From Parachlorella kessleri (Eukaryota; Chlorophyta; Trebouxiophyceae; Chlorellales; Chlorellaceae), in the NCBI GenBank assembly GCA_001598975.1, contig BBXU01002814.1, forward strand, positions 1 through 61,072: a stretch of 61,072 nt of DNA, given 5' to 3'. The notes beneath the pieces are model-generated. The model made no database searches. It had not been told where the DNA came from and saw only the letters and a program-made list of their open reading frames with translations. Shown here piece by piece: positions 34,055 through 44,294 of this stretch (position 1 is its first letter; every line of letters begins with the position of its first letter). Both the position numbers and the translations under genes were made by a program.

Positions 34055-35478
34055 CTACTTGCCGATAAACTCTCGCACAAACTGCTGCTGCTCTGGCGTC
34101 TCCGGCGACCGGTTGGCGCCGTCTTTACGGGTTGAAAAAGCCCTGTCGATGCGCTGCAGCGCCTCCTCAGCGCCTACCCCGTACAGCTTGGCCAGCAGGC
34201 AGGCGCCCACTGTGCCAGCCCGACCGCGGCCTCCCCAGCAGTGCAGATACAGCCGTTCGCCGCGCTGCAGCCGTACAGCTAGGTCGTCCAGCAGCAACTT
34301 CATCCTGCAGCCAAGGATTTCCTTGCCGCTGAGCAAGGCCTCTGCAACCCATAATTGATAGCTTACACATCAAGTCAAGCAACCTACCCCGCACGGTTTC
34401 TCCTCAAACCTCAGTTTGCACCAGGCAAAGCATTGCTGCCCCTTGTCCTCACCCGCTGGCATCTGGCACCCCCAGATCCACAATGGGAAAATGCACAAAG
34501 TCCAGCTCGATACGCCGCCGCTGCGCGGCAGGGGATGGGCCCCTGCGCCGCGGCGGCAGGAACTTGTCTAGTTGCGGTGTGCGCAGTGCAGCGACCTCCT
34601 CGAGGGAGGGTGGATCTGACAGGGCAGAGGCCAGCAGGGTGGCAGTGGCGCGGTAAGGCAGGAAGCCGTTGACGCCGCCAATCTTGATGTCCTCTTGCGG
34701 CGGCAGCTCGTGCTGCAGTGTGGGGGCACCAGGTGGCAGGGGGTGGACAGCCAGTTTTTCAGTGCTCCCAGCTTGTCACTGGCTATGCTGGGTAGGCTAC
34801 ACAACAACCTGCGTAATGGTCAGCTGCATCCAACACTAGTAAGAGTCTTGCGCAAGCTATAGCTGAGTAAATGACACCGGCACATCCTCTAAAACAGGTG
34901 AGAGATCGTGCAACGCTTTATGGATTGTGCACCCCTGCTAGTACCGCTGGCATGAGTGGGCCATTGAACTGCAGAACGGATCGACCTACAGAAAGGCAAT
35001 CACCTGTAAGCAGACAAATGTGGTGATGCCCGCCTCGAGGATCCGCCGTAGCTGCAACTCTGCCCGTTCAACAGAGCTGCAATGATAAGGAAGACAGTGG
35101 GATTAGTTACCACCAGAACCCCAAACCTTGCGTCCATCTCTAGCAGAACCCACCATGCAAAGCAAAGCACTCTATCACTGAGATTCTGCGATCGTTTGCG
35201 TGTTGATTATTATGCTGACTATCGCACGGGTTTCACGAACTGGGGCATGCTCACCTGCACCTGCTAGGCTCCACGCCCGGGTACCGACCAAGCATCAAAT
35301 GTCGTGGCAGCACCCAGTTAGCATACTCGGTGAATGTGCACCGGTCTTCATACGACCCTGCAAGCTCCATAACATTTTTTCCTTGCTGGCTTGCTGCAGA
35401 AGAGGCAGACATTGTGCGGCTGGCAGCACCGGGCTGCCCGCCGCAGTCGGCCAACAGCGAACGCTGGCAACGCACCAT
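34055..35478 (-). CDS. CX5R-type protein phosphatase (PTP/dual-specificity-like)
   Basis: Predicted cysteine-based phosphatase. Exons: about 35478-35255 (or -35261), 35076-35004, 34712 to about 34453, and about 34346-34055; roughly 290 residues. The active-site loop is HCWGGRGRAG (Cys, then Arg six residues on), preceded by RLQRGERLYL as in this family. A general-acid candidate is Asp in FPIVDLGVPD. Upstream are PRHLMLGRYPG and RRILEAGITTFVCLQ, typical of algal and plant proteins with this loop. The first 40 residues are Ala/Ser/Arg-rich and may target an organelle. No canonical GT-AG pair between exons 3 and 4 keeps both VPDASG and ALLSGKEILG in frame; using GT at 34466 would join DLG to ALLSG. 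Substrate unknown: protein, lipid or starch phosphatases share this motif. Confidence 0.8.
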
Positions 35479-36188
35479 CAAGGGGCGGCAGGTCTGGCAA
35501 GGTGGAGCCAGCAGCAGTGGCTCTCGTCTGCATCTCCACTTGAGTGGACTGCCCCCTAATCTCCCTGGGTCGCAGCTGCCTGGCTACCTTGCAGTGAGCA
35601 GGGCTAGCACTGAGGAAGCGTAGGCTGGGTCCGTAGCGTTGCAATGTATCTGAGCATCTAAATAACCCATTGCTTTTCAAGCAGTTGACACGCTCCATAT
35701 TGCAGGGGTGGCAGCCTAGTGAAGCTCACGATCAGTCCAGCTGAGCGAGGTACCAAGCAGGCGGCTGCCTTTGAAAGAGATTCTCAAATTTGCATTTGTG
35801 GTAGTTGGACAAGCAATAATAGTGGACAAGCCAATGGGACAAGCCAAGGCTATCATCTGGCGCCCACGTGCTGCGCGGTGCTGTGATCAGACAATCACGA
35901 CCAGGCAAACACTTGTCCTTTCCAGCCCCTCGTGTGCAGGAACATATCTCATTTTAGTCACCCGAAGACCTTAACATAGCTGTCTTTTCTGTCTGTTGTT
36001 TGCCATCCTGGCTGCATGATGGACAGAACATGCAAGTAGTGAGGCTGGAGGCGCGTTTTTGCCTTTGGCATCCTTGGTCCCAGAGCATTTGGTCGGAGGA
36101 CTTATTAGTGGTTAAGAAGCCCCCGCCCCCCTTGGTACACCTGTTCAGTGGTGGGCGGCAACTGACAGGCGGCTAGGTAGCTAACCAC
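35479..36188. promoter_or_regulatory. Divergent region between the CX5R phosphatase and the MFS transporter
   Basis: 710 bp between start codons pointing apart. It includes a C-rich run near 36121-36132. An unconvincing minus-strand frame extends to 35698 but starts without family similarity. Promoter content is inferred from orientation. Confidence 0.4.
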
Positions 36189-39100
36189 ATGGAGGGAAGC
36201 GAGAAGGCACCATCCTTCTTGGCACGCCATCCCTCCACCCGGCAATTCTGGAAGCGGCACTTGGTTGCCGATGTGGATTCAGAACCTGGGCCGGTCAGCC
36301 GCCAAGCTACCATCTTCCGACGGTTCTTCGCCATCTTCTATACACACCTTACACAGGTAGCCGGCTGCTCAGTACTGCGCCTTCTGCTGCTTACAGATGG
36401 TTAGCCTTCGCTGGATGTAGACAGTTTCCAGCCATGACAGCGACCCCGGCTTGACTTGCTAGCCTGCAATGGCGAGGAATAGCGAAGGTCCTGGTCCTGA
36501 AATCCTATGTGGTGGGGTGGGTGTCCATACTGCAGGGTGTCCATATCACCCTGCCATTCCTACTGGCCTCCTACATGGTTCGCCATTTTGCCGAGGAGGG
36601 CAAAGTCGAGGCGAAAGATGAGCAGAGCATAGGCCAGCTCATTGGTTTCCTGGGAGCTGCATTTTGTGGGTCCCAGCTGCTGACCTCATACCCACTTGGC
36701 CGTCTTAGCGATTACGTGGGCCGCAAGGTGAGCTGCACATATGCAATGGCTGAGACCCTCGCAGATGTGGTGGGCTGGTGTGACAGGATAATATGTAGAA
36801 GGGAAGGTGGGACTCCAGTGTGACGGACGGGAGTGTGTCTTTTCATTGCAATGAAGGGTAGGGTGTTAGCAAATAGATGTGATGGGGAAGACGCGTCAGG
36901 GCTGGTTTTGGTGGCTGAGCAGGGGTTTGCGTCACGTGCGTTTGGAAGTTTTTGGTGTCCCTCCCTGGTTAGGCAAGCGGAGGTGTGCTTAAGAAGGGCG
37001 GGGCCACTTGCTCTCCAGTATTGTGATATGACAAGGCTTGGCCATTCCCGCTGTTGCAGCCGATCATGGTGGTTGGGAACCTGTCATCCATTGTGGCAGC
37101 TGTCTTATTTGGCCTGGCAGACACCTACCGGATGGCTATATTGGCACGAGCAGCCGGAGGCTTCTTCAACGGCATCATCGGTGGTAAGATCGCCACATAA
37201 AGGAACACAGGCGGGATCACGCCCCGGCTATATTGGGCTCCGTACCTCAGCGCTGGTGCCGGCTCCCTGCACAGCTAGCAGTGTTTTTGCATGACAGTCC
37301 TCACGCAGTATCGACTCGTGTGTGTGCAGCTGAGAAGGCCATCCTTGGCGAAGCACTGACTGGGGAGGAGCAGGGCAAGGCCTTTGCCTACTTCAGCATC
37401 GCGTGGGGCTTGGGGGCCCTGCTGGGTCCCCTCCTGGGCGGCATCTTCTCCTTCCCCTGTTCCCAGGGTGGCGGCATGCTGCAGGGCACAGCCGTGTGCC
37501 ACGAGGACAGCCTGCTCCAGCGAAGGTCAGTGCTTGGTGGATCTGCACTGTCCCCTAGGCCCCTTTAGCATCCAGTAAGGCCTTTCCGGCAAAGTCTGGA
37601 GCAAGGTCCATGCCCCTGCAGCCAGAGGAGTACCGAGGCTATGTGCGGAACTCGCCGCATCTCCGTGCCCTGATGCAGAGCGAAATTGCATTTGCAAGTT
37701 GTTGCAGTTCTCTCTGACTGCAGGCCATTCCTACTTCCTTGTCTGGTGGCGGCAGCCTTGAGCGGTCTGGCAGTCTTCCTTTCACTCTTCCTGCTGGAGG
37801 AGACCCTGCCCAAATTGCAGCAACAGGTGCAGAGCAGCAGCAAAGGCAGCAGGGCGGGGCGCACGGTCAAGCTAGGTGCCGCATCGGCAGGAGCTCAGGG
37901 TGGCAAGACAGCGGCAGGCAGCAGCAGCAGCAGCATGAGCAGGGAGGCCGCCGCCGGAGAGCGGGTGTCCCTGCTAGCGGGCGAGGGGGCTGGCAGGGCC
38001 GGTGAGGTAGACGCCCACTGGGAGGTGGAGCTTGGTACCCTCCCGAGGGAGGACCCGGAGGGCAGCGGCACGCAGGAGGAGCCGGATGCTTTGGTAGGCA
38101 ACACGGGCAAGGGTGGTGGCAGGCCTGGGGACAGCGCAGGTAGCTCACCGGCGGCGGGCAGTGAGCGGCTCAGACAGGTAGCGGGCAGCAGCGCAGCCAA
38201 GCATGGGTTGAGGAGGACGGACACAGCTGTGGAGGAGGAGGAGGAGGGGGAGGAAGCCGCTCTACTGTCGAGAGACTCCACTGCCGCTGCAGCGGGCGGG
38301 GAGGAGCCGTGGTACAGGCACAAGCCAGTGTTGTTGGCGCTGGGGGGCTACGGGGCTATTGCCTTCTTCTACAATTTCTCAGGTAAGCTGGAAATGCTGT
38401 GCCTGCCGGCTTGTGGCCTGTACCAGGAGCCCCAGCTTGCCCTAGCCAGGGGGGTTTGGGGGAGGTGGAGTCCAACTGCTCAACCTGTCTTAGCTGGCTC
38501 TTGTACAGCCCCATGCTTGGCTTGCTTGGCTGGTTCCGCTCCTCCCAGCAGGCGTGCATCACGTGTTCAGGCAGGTTCCAGGGGTGGTAACCACCCACCC
38601 ACCCACAGTTTGAGAAGCACCAGACGTGTCCTGCGTGCTGTGCACGCCCTGCCCTGCCCTGCTTGCAGACGAGGTGCTGCCCATCTTTGCCTCCGCGCCG
38701 CCTGGCGAGGGAGGCCTGGGCTTCACCACCAGCCAGCTGGCGCCCTCGCTGTCCTTCGGGGGCATCACGCTCATGCTCTGGGCGCTGTTCGGCTTCCCGC
38801 TGCTCCTGCGGCGCTTTGGCACCAGGCGGGTGGTCCAGATTGGGCTCTGGAGCACGCCCGCATTTGCGCTGCTGCTGCCGCTGGCGTCCCTGTGCGGCGG
38901 CAGGATGCTGCCGTCGCAGGCCATCATGTTTGCCGGGCTGGGCATCCGCGGCATCACCAGCACCAACGCCTTTACCGCCTGCATCATCATGGTGAACCAG
39001 TGCGCGCCGGAGGGCACCCTCGGCCGCGTCAACGGCGCGGGGCAGAGCGTGGCGTCGTTTGTGCGCGCGGCTGCACCCGCGCTGGGGGGCCTGATGTGGG

Positions 39101-39255
39101 GCTGGAGCACCGCGCTGCCGCTGCCGGGCCACCAGTTCCTGCCCTTTGTGTTCATCACAGTGGTGGCACTAGGGACGCTGCTGGTGTACAGAGAGCTGAA
39201 GCCGCCGCAGGCCGAGGTCAAGGTGGTGCCGGAAGGAGCCCTGGAGGAGGCATAG
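36189..39255 (+). CDS. Major facilitator transporter, ZIF1/ZIFL-like
   Basis: Twelve-helix MFS carrier related to plant ZINC INDUCED FACILITATOR-like proteins, which move metal chelators or organic anions across the vacuolar or plasma membrane. Six exons: 36189-36356, 36536-36727, 37060-37183, 37330-37525, 37724-38382, 38669-39255; all GT-AG, 641 residues. The MFS motif after helix 2 is YPLGRLSDYVGRK. Helix 4-5 has LARAAGGFFNGIIGAEKAI and FSIAWGLGALLGPLLGG; then RRPFLLPCLVAAAL. Between helices 6 and 7 is an unusually long cytosolic loop of about 160 residues, Ser/Gly/Glu-rich with an EEEEEGEEA run. The second half has GFGITLMLWALFG-like segments and NAFTACIIMVNQCAPEGTLG. A possible alternative exon at about 37621-37670 (PEEYRGYVRNSP) was left out because it breaks the frame. 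Substrate cannot be told from sequence. Confidence 0.88.
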
Positions 39256-39531
39256 CTAGGGATGCAGCAGGCAGTCAGGGTCCGTGTGCCCCTTGTCAGT
39301 GGGTTTGCATGGCAAAGGTCACATCTCCTGTGGGTTTGGGTACTAGTAGCGGAACTCAAAGGTATGTATGCTGGAGGCACATAAACAGGGCTTCGCTGTG
39401 CCGACAGGGAATTCTGATGTGTGTTACAAGTGCACTGGTGCTATATGTTCTCAGAGGGTCAGGTACTTGTATGCCTGCCCGCCTCCTGCTTACTGGAAGG
39501 GTCCCATGTTTCTACTAGAAGTGGCAGGTAG

Positions 39532-39536
39532 TGTAA
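39532..39536 (+). terminator. Candidate TGTAA poly(A) signal of the MFS transporter
   Basis: TGTAA about 277 bp after the transporter stop codon. Confidence 0.45.
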
Positions 39537-39720
39537 ACAGAGTGGAAATAGGACATAGCTATACGAGGGCTGGCCAGCCCCTGATGTACCCCTGGGGTTG
39601 GTGACTTTGTTTTTGGTAATTTTGCACGTTCTGTTCTGCCCCTTGGCTGCTGTGCAGGAAGACTATCTCATCTTAAATTGTTAGGACGCCCTGGGCTCAG
39701 GTATCATTCCCAAGCTATGG

Positions 39721-39735
39721 TTACACCAGGTTACA
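39721..39735 (-). terminator. Paired TGTAA poly(A) signals of ALG9
   Basis: Two TGTAA motifs on the minus strand, 10 bp apart, 48-62 bp beyond the ALG9 stop. The spacing is right for 3' end formation. Confidence 0.6.
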
Positions 39736-39782
39736 ACAGGGACAGCGGCAAGTTTAAGGTGTGCTCAAGTATAGTTAGTGGC

Positions 39783-42700
39783 CTATCGCCGCTGCTTCAG
39801 CAGGAGGTACTCAACATAGTGGTTCCTGCTGTGCGACCACCCTGGAATGAAGAAGGCTCTAGCCAGAGGTGGCGACTGGGCCACATCTACAAACGGCTGG
39901 CTGGCGACGGTGTCCCACTTGAGACTCGATTCATCCACTGCAAAGCATCAAGGTGCAGACGCATCATGCATGCACGGTGATGAAACATGCCTGGAGGCAG
40001 GGCGGCAGGGCGGCTTCTGTGTAGCATGGCAAGTTGTGGGTATTCAATGCAGTCCTTCTCCCGCGCTACCCTCCCACCTTCCAGCCCATACAGGTGACCC
40101 ACCCGCGACCACAATGCCCTGCTTACCCAGCTTGTCAACGTGCGACTTCCCATCCCGAAGCGTGACAACATAGTCACAGCGGTCCAAAGTCGCCCAGTAG
40201 TTCTTGGGTTCCTCGCGGTTCTTGTTGTTCAGCTGGCGGGGTGCTGCTGCCGTGCCCCCCTGCAGCAATTGAGGCACAATCCGTCGCAAGCTGCACCCAA
40301 TCCTGTCAACGCATTTCCACCGTACCTCCCCTCTGTTGGCATGCCCTGCCACCATGTATAAAGCCATGAGTCGCTGGAGAGTCGGGGCTAATGAAGGCAT
40401 AGGTAGAACCTCCAGCTCAGTCGCTGTTCAAAAACCAGCTTTGAACAATGCCCTCCCTCCGGCCTTGCAGGCTGTAGCAGCAGACGGGACCCAACCGGGG
40501 AAAATCCCAGTGCAAACCTTCGTGCTTACACCGTTCCTACTTCACTCACCTCCGTGTCATTGAACTGCCTTGGCAGCAGCCCAGTGAAGCCGGACTTGAT
40601 GAACTGCAGGCGGTAGGTGGGGCCAGGAAGAAAGAAGGAGCCCGGGAAGCGGTGCCACTCGGCCCCTACACACACGCTCACCTGGGGACTGCCCGGCGGC
40701 ACCTGCACCGCTAGCCACAGCACTCACATGCGTCTCCGTCTACCCTGTTGGCTCTACCGGGACTGGCACAATGTCTTTGGGCTGGGCCGCAGAGGACTGT
40801 CACATAGAGCTTCCCCTGTGGCTAGGAAGTTGTACAGCATACAACCCATCCTCCAGTTCGAGATCCTCCATGCTCAGTAACCACCGGTCACTTCCGGCGA
40901 ACCATCTTCCGACTTTATCACCCACCTCTGGCAAATGCCGGTAGACGTTCAAGGGCGCGCCGTAATTGAGCACTTGGGCTGCTGACCTCGACACGGCTAG
41001 CAGGGCTACCACTGCCAGCAAAGCCCTGCTGCCGAGCTCTGGCAGTGCCCTGGCTGCTCTGGCTGGTAGCACAAACGACAGGGCCCTGGCTGCCCAGTCG
41101 ACAAGCACTGTCAGGGAGGCGGCCGCTGATAAGCAGAGCTGCAGGCCAAGGGGCAAATAGCAGGCACAGTCAGTCGGCAGTCAGGCGGGAAAGGCCTGAA
41201 ATCTGCCAATCAGGCAGCCGTGGGATGTGCGACTGCCGTGCCAGCCAGCCGTGCTGGCTACACACCATGGTCATCATTGTGGTGGGTGCGACGTGCCTGG
41301 GTGCCTCCCAGCCAGCCCGCCTCACCAGTGGGTACGCCACATAAAGGAACCTCTCCTCCTTATGGGGCAGCGCCGTGATGGCCGCGAGCCACACAAACAG
41401 GGGCGACACGCACACCAGCAGCCGCAGGGTGCTGCGCCGCTCGGTGGTGCCAGCTGCCTTCCCCTTGCTGCTGCCGCCCAAGCCCAGCCGCAGCCTGAAG
41501 CCTGCATATGTGTGCTAAGACCTGAGGGGGCAGAGGCAAAGCGAGAGAGGGCTGCACAGCCAAGAGGCTGGGTCAGAGAGGCCCTGCGGGCAAAATGGAG
41601 AGGTGAGGAAGAGGCCCAACACACAAACGCGGGCTTGCTTGTCTGCAGCCTCTGTGGAGATACACATCAGGAATGTAAACAGCATGTCTACGTCACGGCT
41701 CTCACAGTTGCTGCCATCGTGCATGTAAGACAACTAGGCGTCAAGTATGACAGGCAGACCAACCTGAGAGCAGCGCCAGTGCAGGGAGGAGCAATGCCAG
41801 GGGGAGGGCCAGCGAGAAGTTGTTGAAGCCGTTCCGCAGGTAGAAGGAAGGGGCCTCCACGCCATACAGGGCGCTCTCGCCGCCCCCCGCCACGTTGTAG
41901 TACACAAAGTTGTACAGTGAGGGCTGCGGGACAGGCAGGAGGGAGGGGGCGCACCTTCATGATCAAGCCACCGCTTGGCGACCTACTGCGGATAAGCGTA
42001 AACGTCGCTGACCCCACCGCAAGGCTGGGACACAAAAAACATGCCTGGCACAGCTTGCAGCAACAGGAAGCGTTGCCGCAGGCAGGCAGTCAACCGACAA
42101 GACGCAAGGTGCTCACCGCCCACTTCTTGTAGAACAGGCGATCAACCAGCGCCAAGGGCCCCAGGGTCCCTAACAGCCAGAGTAGTGCCACACCCACGGC
42201 CTTTGAGAAGCGTGCAGTGCATAGCACGTAGAGGGCGTACGGAAGGAAAGCTACCCCGGCAACAGCCCAGCCCCAGATGACCCCTGCATACCAGAAAACA
42301 GGCGGGCTCAAACAGGCAGTGGCCAGGGTTTCCTTGTGGCACCAGGGCATTCACACATACAGCAGAGAAGCAAAGTAATTACAGACTGTGCCTGCACCTC
42401 CATCGTTAGGGTTAGGTAGGCATGCAAGCAGGCAGAAGCTGGAGGGTTAGATATTTCGAGATTTGTCATCCTAGAGTGGTGTCGCACCAATGACAGCTGC
42501 TGCAATGACCGGGTAGGGCCTCCCCTCCAGGACGGCTGCTGCGGCGGCGGTGAGCGCGTACATGGTGAAGCTGGACGGCAGGAAGCCGGTGGAGGACACA
42601 AACATCCCGGCGGACACACAGAGCAGCAGCAGGAATGAGTTGGCAACTGCGGCGCTGTACTGCCTCTGAACCGCCCTGCAGCAGAAGAGTTGTGTAGCAC

Positions 42701-43399
42701 TATGTTAGCAAAATGAGAACTCAACCAACCCTGAGCCCCGCCAGAACTCCGAGCAGATGTTTGAAGTGTCTGGCAACACCAGCAGTTACAACCGAGGGCA
42801 CGGCTGGCAATGCCACTACGATGGTATGCTGGGAGACCCCTAGAATGAGGCAAGGAAGACCACACCCTCGGCACAGGTAACAGGCACAGGCGTAAAGCTA
42901 TCCGGTGTCACCTGTAGAGCCACCACTCGGTGAGAGCAGAAGCCAGTGCCAGTGCCACTTTGATGGTATAGAATACAGCCACCTTCCCTGCGCCAGCGCC
43001 GAATAGCGCTGCTGCTGGCGCTCCCACCAGCGCATGCAGCAGCAAGTAGATGTACGCCCTCATGGCGAACTCTGCACTGTACTCCCAGGTTTGCAGGCCA
43101 TAGCCATACAGTAGGTAATGGAGCGGCTCCACATAGTTGTAGGTCTCGTCGCAGTCGTGGATTATGTTGAAAACAGCACTGGCCAGTCGGGCGGCTATCA
43201 GCAGTCCTAGTGCTACTCTTGGACTGATGCCTGGCTGTAACCTGCAGGGGAAAGGTGTTTCTCACGGCGGCCTTGATCATAGCCTCCAAGGCTTTGTGCA
43301 GTACCTTCGAGTCGCTGGTCGGCTTGGGCTTGAAACAGGTCTGAAAGTGAAGTCCTCCAAAGGGTAGGAGACCACCCTCTTCCTGACTGATGACTCCAT
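39783..43399 (-). CDS. ALG9: Alpha-1,2-mannosyltransferase ALG9 (dolichol-linked oligosaccharide synthesis)
   Basis: ER multi-span GT-C glycosyltransferase that adds two alpha-1,2 mannoses to the lipid-linked N-glycan precursor using dolichol-P-mannose. Ten exons: 43399-43305, 43241-42912, 42675-42488, 42283-42117, 41923-41764, 41501-41326, 41138-40926, 40702-40550, 40259-40127, 39937-39783; all in frame, 589 residues, close to the plant enzyme. The luminal catalytic loop has NIIHDCDETYNYVEPLHYL and GLQTWEYSAEFAMRAY. Further on are SSTGFLPSSFTMY, NGFNNFSLALPLALLL, the hallmark ALPHKEERFLYVAYPL, and EWHRFPGSFFLP. The tail ARAFFIPGWSHSRN matches the family's soluble C-terminus. The ATG at 43399 gives a short cytosolic N-terminus; an upstream in-frame segment (FLTSRHPEQQYDIA) could belong to a longer first exon. 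Confidence 0.95.
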
Positions 43400-44294
43400 T
43401 GCGATATCATACTGCTGCTCAGGGTGCCGGCTGGTGAGAAACCTGCAACGACACGTTTCGGCGTCACAGCATGACACAGCATGGGCGCCCTGAACATGGC
43501 ATGTGTTTCCAGCTCCACCTGCCCCCTCCCAAGGTTGTTGACGCTGGGTGCACAACCTCACCAAGGTTGGTGACGATATAGCGCCAACTGCACACCAGTG
43601 GGCTGACTGAGTAGCACTACCAGCCTCCTAGGATAGTACTGCGTTTGCCGGGGTGGGGAAGTTGCTGACCAAGTAGCAGCTACAGCTACGCACTCCAGGT
43701 GTCCACCCAGGGCTTCTATACTCTTGGACGGTATAGCATCACCCTGAGCCACAAGCGCTGCCGCGTTCACTTGATTACAGGCCCTGTGATAGCTTATAGC
43801 TGACCAGTCAGGGAGACATGGGGCGCTCCCACACACCATAAGCAGGGGTTCAACCATAAGCTTAGGGTTGCAACTGCCCAGCAAGCTGCCCACGGGTACA
43901 CCATAAACGCTCCCTGCAAAGCAGCTCTGCTACTTGACGCAGCTGGCACCTGCCAAAGTGCTTTCCCCCCCTCTCGTCACGTACACTACATCGTAAAACA
44001 CACCTCACAAAGTCAGCAAGAAACCACAGTTCTTACAGAAAGCCGCAAAACCCTTGTCCTGGAACTGCACGCACAGGTATGTCTATCTCGGGTATAACAA
44101 GAAAAAAGTAAGGGTGGGAAAGGCAGTATTTGAAGACAGCAGCCTGATGAAGCGTCTGGCCTCATGAAGATTCATTGTAAGCAACAAAGAACATGGTTGG
44201 GGGAATACTACAGGCCCACTCAGCTTACAAACATGTATGTTGACTTCTGAAAACCAAACAACTCTGCTCAGGACAGGGTGGGAGGGCGCTCCCA
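43400..44294. other. ALG9 5' flank joined to the 3' flank of receptor kinase A
   Basis: 895 bp with no recognised gene. From about 43466 it belongs to duplication copy A and has a diverged counterpart at 50757-51584. It must hold the ALG9 promoter and the 3' UTR of the kinase, with TGTAA (minus) at 44225-44229. Confidence 0.6.
44225..44229 (-). terminator. TGTAA poly(A) signal of receptor kinase A
   Basis: TGTAA on the minus strand, 66 bp after the kinase A stop. The equivalent site in copy B (near 51511) reads TTATA on the plus strand, so the signal is lost there. Confidence 0.55.

Larger units (their letters stand above)
39256..39782. other. Convergent 3' region of the MFS transporter and ALG9
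   Basis: 527 bp between facing stop codons. TGTAA is present on the plus strand at 39532-39536 and on the minus strand at 39721-39725 and 39731-39735, one set for each gene. No coding sequence seen. Confidence 0.65.

Noticed and set aside
37621..37670. Possible extra exon PEEYRGYVRNSP in the MFS gene
   Set aside because: No donor lets it join RPFLLPCL in frame, whereas exon 4 joins exon 5 directly and matches the family.
43400..43518. Longer ALG9 first exon (FLTSRHPEQQYDIA before the chosen ATG)
   Set aside because: It is in frame and preceded by an AG, but would need an unseen upstream exon; the ATG at 43399 is sufficient. Kept as an alternative only.
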